Positions 17,858-25,898 of a DNA stretch of 64,000 nucleotides are shown piece by piece. This DNA comes from Fibrobacter sp. UBA4223 (lineage in GTDB: Bacteria > Fibrobacterota > Fibrobacteria > Fibrobacterales > Fibrobacteraceae). Below the pieces are notes generated by a model, which was not told the origin of the DNA, made no database searches, and worked only from the letters and a program-made list of their open reading frames with translations. The stretch is taken from assembly GCA_002382975.1 (NCBI GenBank), contig DFTB01000006.1, positions 302,092 to 366,091 of the forward strand, written 5' to 3'. Position 1 is the first letter of the stretch. Each line of letters opens with the position of its first letter. Both the position numbers and the translations under genes were made by a program.

Positions 17858-18532
17858 CTAGATTCTGCACAGGAAGTCCGTTAGGCCTCGGCCGTAGCGT
17901 TCGTACAAAAGCTCCGGAGCTAGACGAGGAAGCTCCACCGTAACGCATTCAAGATTACGTTCCTTGCACCAGGTACCAAAGCTGCCTGGAGTTTTATATC
18001 CGATATCCTTGACGTATGGAACATTGAACACCGCCTGGAGATTTTTCACAAGAGGCGTTTCTTCGGGAGCGTCAATGCAGCCGATGGGACTGTGGAGAGC
18101 CACCACCGCCTGTGGCACAAGAGTATCCACCAGTTGGATTAAAGCACTGGTTTCCGGCTCACTGGCAGGAGCTGCCCCTGTGGAAAGTTCCATGTCCCGT
18201 TCCGCCTCCAAGATGGAGCGGGAATGCACCGGTGCAACACTCCAGTTTTCTGTCGGGAAGTTCCGGTTCAGGTCAACGCCGTTGGCGTTTCCGCGGGTTC
18301 CAAGAGTCACCCCATCGGGGTTCGCGCACAGGATAAACGCTATCGATTCCAGGTTGTCACCAAAGGCGCGCAAGGCTCTGCTCAAGAGGAATGTGGTCTC
18401 CGGTTCTTCGCCGTGGATACCCGCCATTACAAGTAAACGGCAAGCCCCCTTGCAAGGAAAATACAGGAGAGGCGCACCGAGAACGCTGGTGCCGTAAGGC
18501 TTGGACTTTAATTTGATGGAACCGGAAAGCAT
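17858..18532 (-). CDS. M14-family murein peptide amidase, MpaA-like
   Basis: 224 residues, no signal peptide. Zinc carboxypeptidase motifs are present: GIHGEEPETT (H, E ligands), CANPDG, GVDLNRNFP, VALHSP (third His ligand) and late VTVELP (catalytic Glu). MpaA enzymes cleave gamma-D-Glu-meso-Dap during murein recycling in the cytoplasm; the short length and sequence fit. Next to a VanY-type carboxypeptidase gene, consistent with cell-wall recycling. The ATG lies right next to a long heptamer tract, leaving no usual Shine-Dalgarno site. Confidence 0.85.
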   Translation of the reverse strand: MLSGSIKLKSKPYGTSVLGAPLLYFPCKGACRLLVMAGIHGEEPETTFLLSRALRAFGDNLESIAFILCANPDGVTLGTRGNANGVDLNRNFPTENWSVAPVHSRSILEAERDMELSTGAAPASEPETSALIQLVDTLVPQAVVALHSPIGCIDAPEETPLVKNLQAVFNVPYVKDIGYKTPGSFGTWCKERNLECVTVELPRLAPELLYERYGRGLTDFLCRI

Positions 18533-18534
18533 GG

Positions 18535-18632
18535 GGAGTAGTTATGAGTTGTGAGGTGTGAGGTGTGAGGTGTGAGGTGTGAGGTGTGAGGTGTGAGGTG
18601 TGGGGTGTGAGGTGTGGGGTGTGAGGTGTGGG
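18535..18632. repeat. Long heptamer tract (GTGTGAG/GTGTGGG)
   Basis: Fourteen 7-bp units in uninterrupted register: GGAGTAG, TTATGAG, TTGTGAG, then six GTGTGAG and five alternating GTGTGGG/GTGTGAG. The last units alternate as 14-bp pairs, suggesting recent expansion by slippage. On the minus strand the tract forms the 5' leader of the M14 peptidase gene. Confidence 0.85.
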
Positions 18633-18634
18633 TC

Positions 18635-18701
18635 GTCATCCTCGCGCAGGCGAGGATCCGCTTACTGCAATCTAGCAGATCCTCGCCTTCGCGAGGATGA
18701 C
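18635..18701. repeat. Double palindromic repeat (RATGAC family, head-to-head)
   Basis: Two copies in opposite orientation. The first (18635-18659) reads GTCATCCTCGC...GCGAGGATCC, the second (18678-18701) GATCCTCGCC...GCGAGGATGAC. Each folds alone, and together they form a ~25-bp stem, making this the largest inverted repeat of the family here. Confidence 0.7.
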
Positions 18702-18748
18702 AACGTTTAAGACCCGAACCTCTCACCTCAAAGCGAAGCGACCTCAAA

Positions 18749-18783
18749 CCCTTAGCCCCTAGATCCTAGCCCCTATCCCCTAG
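18749..18783. repeat. Heptamer tract (CCCCTAG type)
   Basis: Units CCCTTAG, CCCCTAG, ATCCTAG, CCCCTAT, CCCCTAG. On the minus strand it starts with the TAG stop of the downstream-ending carboxypeptidase gene. Confidence 0.7.
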
Positions 18784-19451
18784 ACAAAGTACGGATAGAT
18801 ATATTCCTCCGCCAGTTGAGGAAGACGGGCAAGAACCACCCGTTTACAAGCCATGTCCGAACCTTCGTAAATCTTGCGGAGCGTGTCCAGCGAGAAATGC
18901 CCCAGACGCTTGCGGGAGGTAGGCAGGTGGGCGATGTGCCAGCCTTCGGGCCGGATTTTTCCGCGGCCTGGGACGAACACCCGGTCAAAACCGAAAGCTC
19001 CGTCGGTGGCAAAGCGTCCATCTAAAAACTTGTGGAAAGCGGCAAACATTCCGGAGCACTCCTCCGGCGTAAGCTGGACTTCGTAACCTTCTGGGCAGGC
19101 TCGCCCATCGACCACATCCAGGTCTGTCCCAAGATGATGGCGGCTCGCCCCCGGAAGGGCCGACCAGGTGAGAATGGCATACATCAATTCTTCTTCGTCT
19201 TGAGGCCGTTCCATGGGAACACCTTCTGCCGAAAGCAGGGGCAGTTCCCCACGGGCCTTGCGGTTCCAGATGGAAAGTTGCCTTTCGAAAGGCCGGTAAG
19301 CCGATTCTATCCGAAGTTCAAATCCTTCCGCCGCAGCCGCATCTTTTAATTTGTTCAAAAAAGGCAGGATTTCGGCATCCACAAGGTAACCAGGAGACGC
19401 CTCTACAAGGTTCGGCGTTCCAAGTCCATAGGGCAACAAATCTTCGGTCAT
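18780..19451 (-). CDS. VanY-type D-Ala-D-Ala carboxypeptidase (M15B-like)
   Basis: 223 residues. Metal-site motifs of the M15 family are visible: SAYRPFERQLSIWNRK, then SRHHLGTDLDV (H-x6-D) and PEGWHIAH (E-x2-H). It probably trims D-Ala from peptidoglycan stem peptides or precursors. No signal peptide is seen, so location is unclear. The start at 19451 overlaps the ruvC stop as TAATG, indicating translational coupling; the longer frame extends into ruvC and is rejected. The stop codon lies inside a heptamer tract. Confidence 0.85.
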   Translation of the reverse strand: MTEDLLPYGLGTPNLVEASPGYLVDAEILPFLNKLKDAAAAEGFELRIESAYRPFERQLSIWNRKARGELPLLSAEGVPMERPQDEEELMYAILTWSALPGASRHHLGTDLDVVDGRACPEGYEVQLTPEECSGMFAAFHKFLDGRFATDGAFGFDRVFVPGRGKIRPEGWHIAHLPTSRKRLGHFSLDTLRKIYEGSDMACKRVVLARLPQLAEEYIYPYFV

Positions 19452-20017
19452 TAAATTTCCACTCCCATCTTCTTGATCAGGTCTTTCCACTGCTGGACAG
19501 AGGCCTTTTTCTTGCGGACCGTAGGCCGTTTTTTTAGAGCCGCAGTCAAGGGCGGCGGATTTCCGTGAGTCCAGGCGATAGCCAGGGCATCCGAAGCGTC
19601 CAGCGGAAGGTCGGAGCCCTGTATCCCGAGCTGTGCAAAGACCATGTGGGCCACCTGTTCCTTAGAGGCGGCACCATCGCCGGTAACGGACTGCTTGACC
19701 ACCTTGGGCGGGTACTCGTCAAAGGACATGCCCCGCTTGCGGCAGGCCACAAGAACCGCCCCGCGGATATGCCCGAGCACCAGGGCGCTCTTGGCATTTT
19801 TGGCAAAGAACACCCCTTCCATGGCCAGGGCGTCTGGCCGGTACTGGTCCAGCAGGGATTCCAGCTTGGTGATAATCTGTAATAGACGGTCCTCCAACGA
19901 CTTAGATGCCGGTGAATGGATGGTGCCGTATTCCAGCACCGAAAACCCCTTCGGATTCTTTTCCAGAAAGGCGTATCCTGTCGTAATAGAGCCCGGGTCG
20001 ATGCCGAGAATAACCAT
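19451..20017 (-). CDS. ruvC: Holliday junction resolvase RuvC
   Basis: 188 residues. The RNase H-like catalytic acids are present: GIDPGS (D near residue 6), ALAMEGVFF (E) and LDASDALAIAWTH (two D). RuvC resolves four-way DNA junctions together with RuvAB during recombination repair. Start ATG 20017 is preferred to the in-frame TTG two codons earlier. The C-terminal ~35 residues are basic. It is followed by and coupled to the carboxypeptidase gene, and divergent from the primase-helicase gene. Confidence 0.95.
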   Translation of the reverse strand: MVILGIDPGSITTGYAFLEKNPKGFSVLEYGTIHSPASKSLEDRLLQIITKLESLLDQYRPDALAMEGVFFAKNAKSALVLGHIRGAVLVACRKRGMSFDEYPPKVVKQSVTGDGAASKEQVAHMVFAQLGIQGSDLPLDASDALAIAWTHGNPPPLTAALKKRPTVRKKKASVQQWKDLIKKMGVEI

Positions 20018-20096
20018 AGCCAAAAAGTAGATAAAATGACCTAAAAAGTGTTCCTTTCCGGGTATTTTTTATTAGATTCCTATATGGAGGCTCCCT

Positions 20097-21980
20097 ATGC
20101 TTATCGACCAGGAAAATTCAGGTTTTGTACATGTAAAGACACACCCCCGTCAGTTGGGAATTCCCCTCAGCCGGTGGGGACGTAACCTGATTTCCAGCTG
20201 TCCGTTCCACGCTCCCGAAGAGACCTCCCTGTTCTTCTATGACGCCCTGGGTTACTGGCGTTACCGCTGCCTCCAGTGCGGTAGCGAAGGCGACCTGGTG
20301 GAATTCGTGATGCGGAGCCGCTTCAACGGCATGGATGAACCTGCCGCTAGGGCCGAAGCCCTGGAATTCTTGGGCGGACTCGAACAGGAACAGGACTCCA
20401 AGAAAGACGACCACCTTTTGCTCAAGGAAGTTGGTGGCGAAAAGTCCAAGGTGCTGGAATGTTTTGTCCGTTATTGCCACTGGGCCGCCTGCAAGAGCCC
20501 ATCTTCCGAAGAATTTCTACAGTCCAGGGGCTGGAACATCGGTCAGGCCCAGCTCTACGGCCTGGGCTACTACAGTGGCGACCCGGAGCCCTTCTTTAGC
20601 TATTGCATGCTTTCCGGGCTAGAACGCCACCAGGTCAGTTTCTATCTGGACAACCTGGAAGCCTACCACGAACCGAGAATTACTATTCCCGCCCGTAATT
20701 CCAAGGGGCTCATCCATTCTGTGTATGGCCGCCTCATGGAAGACGACGGCAAGCCCCATCCCTACGTTTCTTTTGCCTCGGGCCCAAGCGATATTCCCTT
20801 CAATATCCAGCCCGAAAACAGCAACCCCATTATCGTAGAAGGTTTCTTCGATGCCCTGACTGCAGACCTGGCGGGGATTCCCGGCGTGGTTTCCACCATG
20901 TACCAGGAATTGACCCTGAGCCACTTGCTCAAGCTCAAGGCCTGCGGTGCCGATTCCGCTACCGTCATTCTCAGGCGCGAAGACAACAGGCGTGAACAGG
21001 AATACCGTATCCAGGGCTACCTGAAAATGGCCGAAGAACTGGACATGCGATTCAAGTCCATCGTGCTGTCCAAAGACGAAACGGTAGACGTTCTGGTCCG
21101 CGACAAGGGCGCCGATTACCTGCTTGACCTTATCGACAAGACCGAAGAGGATACGGTTCACACCCACCGCCGTTCCATGCTGCTCCAGGACATCAAGGAA
21201 AACTACGATGCCGCCATGGGCTGCCCTCCGGATACCTGCGTGGGCTACGCCTTGAACAATTTCCCGAAACTCACCAAGGAAATCGACGGTATCCAGTCCG
21301 GCTGTTTCTTCGTTTCTTCCAAGCCCTTTGGCCTCAAGACTTCGCTCCTGTCTAGCCTAGCCCTGGACCTTATAGACAGCAACCCCATCTTGAAGATTAT
21401 CTACATCGCCCTGGAAACGCCCCGCCGGCAGATTTTTGACCGCATGGTGGCCATGGAAACAGGCGAGTCTATCCTTACAGTGCGAAAGCAAAACGAAGAC
21501 GATGCGATTAACGGCAAAATTCTCGATGCCACCAAAAAGCTCATGAACCTGGTCCGGACAAACCGTCTAGAAATCTGGGAAGACTACCCCACCTTCGACA
21601 ACAACGAGATGATGAGCATCTTGAAAGAAGAGCGGAAGCAGAATTCCGACCTCATCGTGATGATTGACGGTCTGGACCACTTGAAGATAGACGGACGACT
21701 TGAGCTTGACGACATTCACGAGCGCAGGTCCTTCGTGATGCTGGACCTGTACAAGAGCCTGGACATTCCCCTGTTCCTTGGCGGAGAACTGATACCCACC
21801 GAAGAAGGCTTTGAAGGCCCGAGGCCCTACCTGCGTGATTCCGACGCCATCTACTGGCTGGATTCCCAGAACAAGACCCTCACCCTGTCCGTGAATTCCA
21901 ACAGGCTGGGCGTAAGCCACAAGTACAAATGTCCCATCTTCATCGACCCTATGTCCAACAAGATGCAAGAAGCGGAATAG
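20097..21980 (+). CDS. DnaG/DnaB-like primase-helicase fusion with degenerate catalytic motifs
   Basis: 627 residues. The N-terminus is a DnaG-type zinc finger (C35-x2-H38 ... C58-x2-C61, then GDLVEFV). A TOPRIM-like region follows with PIIVEGFFDALT (E248), but the usual DxD is replaced near VILRREDNRRE. The C-terminal RecA-like DnaB/Twinkle-type domain has a degenerate P-loop SKPFGLKTS (~408-416), YIALETPRRQIFDRM, and Walker B LIVMIDGLDHL (~519-529). The layout matches phage T7 gp4/Twinkle primase-helicases. Good RBS GGAGG 6 bases before ATG. No phage genes surround it. Activity is doubtful given the altered motifs. Confidence 0.8.
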   Translation: MLIDQENSGFVHVKTHPRQLGIPLSRWGRNLISSCPFHAPEETSLFFYDALGYWRYRCLQCGSEGDLVEFVMRSRFNGMDEPAARAEALEFLGGLEQEQDSKKDDHLLLKEVGGEKSKVLECFVRYCHWAACKSPSSEEFLQSRGWNIGQAQLYGLGYYSGDPEPFFSYCMLSGLERHQVSFYLDNLEAYHEPRITIPARNSKGLIHSVYGRLMEDDGKPHPYVSFASGPSDIPFNIQPENSNPIIVEGFFDALTADLAGIPGVVSTMYQELTLSHLLKLKACGADSATVILRREDNRREQEYRIQGYLKMAEELDMRFKSIVLSKDETVDVLVRDKGADYLLDLIDKTEEDTVHTHRRSMLLQDIKENYDAAMGCPPDTCVGYALNNFPKLTKEIDGIQSGCFFVSSKPFGLKTSLLSSLALDLIDSNPILKIIYIALETPRRQIFDRMVAMETGESILTVRKQNEDDAINGKILDATKKLMNLVRTNRLEIWEDYPTFDNNEMMSILKEERKQNSDLIVMIDGLDHLKIDGRLELDDIHERRSFVMLDLYKSLDIPLFLGGELIPTEEGFEGPRPYLRDSDAIYWLDSQNKTLTLSVNSNRLGVSHKYKCPIFIDPMSNKMQEAE

Positions 21981-21990
21981 TCTGCGTTCC

Positions 21991-23190
21991 ATGCCGCAAG
22001 CGCCCTTCACCATCGTCGATTTCAACAACTTCTGGAGTCCGTCTGGAGGTGGCGTTCGGCGTTATCACCTGCAAAAAATGGCATTCTACGAGAACCGCCA
22101 GGATGTGCTGAGCGTATTCGTGATGCCCGACAGCCGCACCTTCACCGAGAAAAGAGGGACAGGGCTCATTATCGAGCATGTTGATGCCTACCGTTTTCCC
22201 GGGAACTGGGAATACCGCTTTATCTGGAAACAAAAGCAGATCCGCCCCATCCTGAAAAAGTACATGCCCCAGGTCATCGAGGTGGGTTCTCCCTACATTT
22301 TACCAACTGTAGTCCGCAAGGCTGCCAAGAGGATTTGCCCTGAAGCCATACTCCTCAGTTTCTGGCACGCCGACTTCCCTGTCACCTACGTGGGCCGGCC
22401 TGTTGCAAACAAACTAGGACGTTTTTTCGGAAGCATTGCCGAGCGGGTCGCTTTCTGGTACGCCAAGCAAGAATTCAAGAAGTTCGACGGTATTCAGGTT
22501 TCTTGCAAGGAGGTGATGGACCGTCTTGAAAAGCGCCACCTCCCCCACAGCCACTGGATACCCCTGGGTTGCGACATCCAGATGTTTTCGCCTTCCAAAC
22601 GGGACGAGGCCCTGGTGGCCGACTTCAAGAGCGGAAACCCCGACAGGCTCACCATATTTTTCCCGCACCGATTCTGCGAAGAAAAAGGCATTGAACTTTT
22701 GCTTGGAGCTTACGACGAACTGACGGAGCGGCTGGGCGTCGAGCCGGAAATCATCTTGGCGGGCACGGGGCCGTATCTGCCCCAAGTTAAAGAGGCTGTA
22801 CAAAAGTACAAGCACATCCGCTATGTAGGCTTTATCAAGTCCATCGACGAAATGGCCCGCCACTACGCCAGCGTAGATATGGGGCTTGCCCTTTCAGGCT
22901 GGGAAACCTTCGGGCTTTCTATCTTGGAAAGCATGGCCAGCGGAAATGCCCAGATTGGAGCCTCTACCGGAGCCGCCTTTGAACACGTGACGGAATCGGG
23001 AGCGGGCAAAATCCTTCAGGAGCGCACTCCCCACGCCTTAGCAGAGACTATCGTGGAGCTGTACCGCTCCGATATGCAGGCCATGAAACAAAAGGCCCGA
23101 GCCTACGCCGAGAAATTCAGCTGGAACGACTGTTTTGGGCGTCAGCTCGACCTATACCGGAAACTTTATCAAGAAAAGAGGAACTCATGA
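21991..23190 (+). CDS. GT4-family glycosyltransferase
   Basis: 399 residues, two Rossmann domains (GT-B). N-terminal glycine loop NFWSPSGGGVRRYHLQ, acceptor region SFWHADFPVTYVGRP, then donor-site motifs FFPHRFCEEKGIELLL, EIILAGTGPYLP, and the E-x7-E element in GWETFGLSILESMASG. Transfers an unknown sugar, probably in envelope polysaccharide or glycolipid synthesis. It starts 10 bases after the primase-helicase stop and its end overlaps the start of the next gene by 4 bases (ATGA), so they are cotranscribed. Confidence 0.9.
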   Translation: MPQAPFTIVDFNNFWSPSGGGVRRYHLQKMAFYENRQDVLSVFVMPDSRTFTEKRGTGLIIEHVDAYRFPGNWEYRFIWKQKQIRPILKKYMPQVIEVGSPYILPTVVRKAAKRICPEAILLSFWHADFPVTYVGRPVANKLGRFFGSIAERVAFWYAKQEFKKFDGIQVSCKEVMDRLEKRHLPHSHWIPLGCDIQMFSPSKRDEALVADFKSGNPDRLTIFFPHRFCEEKGIELLLGAYDELTERLGVEPEIILAGTGPYLPQVKEAVQKYKHIRYVGFIKSIDEMARHYASVDMGLALSGWETFGLSILESMASGNAQIGASTGAAFEHVTESGAGKILQERTPHALAETIVELYRSDMQAMKQKARAYAEKFSWNDCFGRQLDLYRKLYQEKRNS

Positions 23191-23504
23191 TCAGACACAT
23201 CGTATTCTGGAAACTGAAGACCGAGGCCGAAGGCGCCACCGCCAAGGAAAACGGCCAAAAGATGGTGGACGCCTTCCACGCACTGGAAGGTAAAATTCCC
23301 GGTCTCGTGAGCATCGAATCTGGACTGAACTTCGGCAAGGCCGAACTCGGGAATGGCGACGTGGAATACGACATCGCCCTGGACACCACTTTCCGCACCA
23401 AGGAAGCCCTCGATTTCTATCAAGGCCACCCGGAACACCAGGCTATCGTCTCCTTCGTGAAGAAGGTAGTCACCGAACGCCGTGCGGTAGATTTCGAGTT
23501 CTAG
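23187..23504 (+). CDS. Dabb (stress-responsive A/B barrel) domain protein
   Basis: 105 residues, a single Dabb domain: MIRHIVFWKLK at the N-terminus, IPGLVSIESGLNFGK in the middle, YDIALDTTFRTKEALDFYQ and HPEHQAIVSFVKKV near the end. These small dimeric barrels occur in bacteria and plants; most have no known substrate. Start overlaps the glycosyltransferase stop (ATGA). Confidence 0.9.
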   Translation: MIRHIVFWKLKTEAEGATAKENGQKMVDAFHALEGKIPGLVSIESGLNFGKAELGNGDVEYDIALDTTFRTKEALDFYQGHPEHQAIVSFVKKVVTERRAVDFEF

Positions 23505-23535
23505 AGAGTCGTTCTTTTTACTACATTTTTCACGT

Positions 23536-24030
23536 ATGGTCCAACTGAGTCAAACATCCTGGCAAGAGTTCTCCCTAAAGAACGTTCTGGAGACGCTGCA
23601 ATACGCCCCGATGAACCTGACCATGGGTAAGAACCCCCAGTTGCACTACACCTTCCCCAAAAATCTTGAACCGGGCGCCACGGTGCGATACAACCTCCAG
23701 TGGGGGTTCAAGACCTTGAAGTGGACCGGCATTGTCAGTTCCGTCAAAGAAAACAAGATTACCGTGCGTCTTGGCGAAGGCCCCTTCCGCGGGTTCACCG
23801 CAAAGCATTGCTTCTCTGACGAAGGGAACATGACCGCCTGCTACGACGAGATGAGCTTCCAGGGATTCACGGATGTTCCCGAAGAAGTTTTCGCAGCGAT
23901 TATCGACAAGGCAAACATCGTGTACGGCATCTATTCCCGCAAGGACACCCGCGACGTGATGCTGGCCTACGAAGCCCAGAAAAAGACCCAGTCCATCGAG
24001 GCCCTGGACCAGAGCGCTACTGCAGGTTAA
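23536..24030 (+). CDS. Hypothetical protein, SRPBCC/START-like fold suspected
   Basis: 164 residues, no signal peptide or membrane segment. Alternating strands (LHYTFPKNLEPGATVRYNLQ, KWTGIVSSVKENKITVRLGEG, CFSDEGNMTACYDEMSFQG) followed by a C-terminal helix (VPEEVFAAIIDKANIVYGIYSR) resemble a SRPBCC ligand-binding fold. No family is recognised with confidence. TACATTT at 23522 lies 8 bases before the ATG, suggesting a nearly leaderless mRNA. Confidence 0.75.
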   Translation: MVQLSQTSWQEFSLKNVLETLQYAPMNLTMGKNPQLHYTFPKNLEPGATVRYNLQWGFKTLKWTGIVSSVKENKITVRLGEGPFRGFTAKHCFSDEGNMTACYDEMSFQGFTDVPEEVFAAIIDKANIVYGIYSRKDTRDVMLAYEAQKKTQSIEALDQSATAG

Positions 24031-24054
24031 GGCCCTCAAAACCTGGGGATTTCC

Positions 24055-25890
24055 ATGTACGCCACTCTAGAACAAGCCCTGCTTGATTTGGAAAAAGCAG
24101 GGTTTTTGAAACGTATCCGCTGCGAGGTGGACCCGAACCTTGAAATGGCCGAAATGGCACGAATCGCCTTTGAAAAGGGCGGGCCAGCCCTGCTGTTTGA
24201 GAATGTGAAAGGCAGCAAGTTCCCGGCGGTGGCAAACCTTTACGGCACACAACAGCGCATGGACTTTCTGTTCCGGAACACCCTGGAAAGCACCAAGGCC
24301 GCCGTGCTGTTCAAGTCGAATCCCGTAGATTTTTTCAAGCACCCCCATCTGGGGAATTTGATACTGGCAGCAAAAGCCGGACTCCACAGCCTGCCCGTTA
24401 AAAGCGGAAACATAGCCGACTTCGAAGAATGCACTCTGCAAGACTTGCCGCAAATCAAATGCACCCCCGACGACGGCGGAGCCTTCCTCACGTTACCTCA
24501 AGTGGCAAGCCGCCCAGGCAAAAGCGCAAGCATCATGACCACGAACTTGGGCATGTATCGCATCCAGATTTCCGGCAACGAATACGGCCCCGACGAATGC
24601 GGACTCCATTACCAGATCAAGCGGGACATTGCCAAGCATCATCAGAAAGCGATAGAAGAAGGCCGTCCGCTAAAGGTCAGCATTTTCTTGGGAGGGTCAC
24701 CAGCCCATACCATCGCCGCCATCATGCCCATGCCCGAGAACCTGTCGGAACTGCTCTTTGCTGGGATGCTCTCCGGCCGAAGGTTCCGCTATTTTATCCA
24801 TAACGGCTACCTCGTTTCTAGCGACGCGGACTTCTGCATCTTGGGAGAGGTGGCACCGGACTTGAAGCCGGAAGGCCCCTTCGCAGACCACGTGGGTTAT
24901 TACTCCGGAAAGCACCTGTTCCCCTACCTGAAGGTAAAGAAGGTCCTCTGCAAAAAGAACGCCGTCTACCCCTTTACCGTAGTAGGCCGCCCGCCGCAAG
25001 AAGACACCCTTTTCGGGAATTTTATCCACAAGGTGACAAAGCCCATGGTGCCTACGTCTTTGCCGGGAGTCCATGCCGTTCACGCCGTCGATGCGGCAGG
25101 CGTGCACCCGCTTTGCCTCGCCCTTGGCTCGGAAAGTTTTAGGCCCTACGCAAAGCCCGAAGAACGGGAACCCATGGAACTTTTGAAGACGGCAAACGCC
25201 CTGCTAGGATTTAACCAGGTGAGCCTTACCAAGTACCTGATGATTGCCGCCAAAGAGGACAATCCAAAGCTGGACGTGAACAGGATCCCGGAGTTTTTCG
25301 GCCACATTCTGGAACGGCTCCGCACGGACAGGGATTTGCACTTTCAGACAGAAACTACCACGGACACGCTGGACTACACGGGAGGCGCCCTGAACCACGG
25401 TTCAAAACTGGTCATGGCAGCAGCGGGCCCGAAAATTCGCGAATTGCGAAACGACACCGCCGACCTGCAAAGCCTACGCCTACCCGCCTCTTTCGCCGAG
25501 CCCAAAATTGTAATGCCTGGAGTCGTTGTGCTGAAATGGAACAGCGACATGGCGGAATCTTTCGAGAGCGGAATTGCCGCCTTGCGGGATTCCCTTGCAA
25601 ACTGGAATTTCCGCGAAAACTACCCATGGGTAAGCATCGTAGATGACACTTCTACATTGGGCATAGATAATCCGCAAACCAACCTCCAAGATTTCTTGTG
25701 GCTGACCTTTACCCGGTCGGACCCGGCCAGGGATTTGTACGGTCTGAACGAGCGTTACGTCCACAAGCACTGGGCCTGCGAGCCCCCCCTGATCGTGGAC
25801 GCACGAATCAAGCCCCACCACCAGAAAGCCATTACCTTCAACAAAGCCGTCAGGGAAACGGCCCTAAAAAAGTTGCAGGGTATTCTGTAG
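24055..25890 (+). CDS. UbiD-family decarboxylase
   Basis: 611 residues, the size of menaquinone-pathway-associated UbiD proteins. UbiD enzymes use prenylated FMN to decarboxylate aromatic or unsaturated acids. Visible segments are YRIQISGNEYGPDECGLHYQ, SIFLGGSPAHTIAAIMPMPEN and the active-site-like EGPFADHVGYYSGKH, with a C-terminal oligomerisation region. The likely role is in quinone synthesis, but the substrate cannot be read from sequence. Followed after 8 bases by a metalloprotease gene whose RBS overlaps this stop codon (TAGGAG). Confidence 0.88.
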   Translation: MYATLEQALLDLEKAGFLKRIRCEVDPNLEMAEMARIAFEKGGPALLFENVKGSKFPAVANLYGTQQRMDFLFRNTLESTKAAVLFKSNPVDFFKHPHLGNLILAAKAGLHSLPVKSGNIADFEECTLQDLPQIKCTPDDGGAFLTLPQVASRPGKSASIMTTNLGMYRIQISGNEYGPDECGLHYQIKRDIAKHHQKAIEEGRPLKVSIFLGGSPAHTIAAIMPMPENLSELLFAGMLSGRRFRYFIHNGYLVSSDADFCILGEVAPDLKPEGPFADHVGYYSGKHLFPYLKVKKVLCKKNAVYPFTVVGRPPQEDTLFGNFIHKVTKPMVPTSLPGVHAVHAVDAAGVHPLCLALGSESFRPYAKPEEREPMELLKTANALLGFNQVSLTKYLMIAAKEDNPKLDVNRIPEFFGHILERLRTDRDLHFQTETTTDTLDYTGGALNHGSKLVMAAAGPKIRELRNDTADLQSLRLPASFAEPKIVMPGVVVLKWNSDMAESFESGIAALRDSLANWNFRENYPWVSIVDDTSTLGIDNPQTNLQDFLWLTFTRSDPARDLYGLNERYVHKHWACEPPLIVDARIKPHHQKAITFNKAVRETALKKLQGIL

Positions 25891-25898
25891 GAGCAACC

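Noticed and set aside
18535-18632. Possible CRISPR array
   Set aside because: The repeat unit is only 7 bp with no unique spacers; it is a tandem tract.
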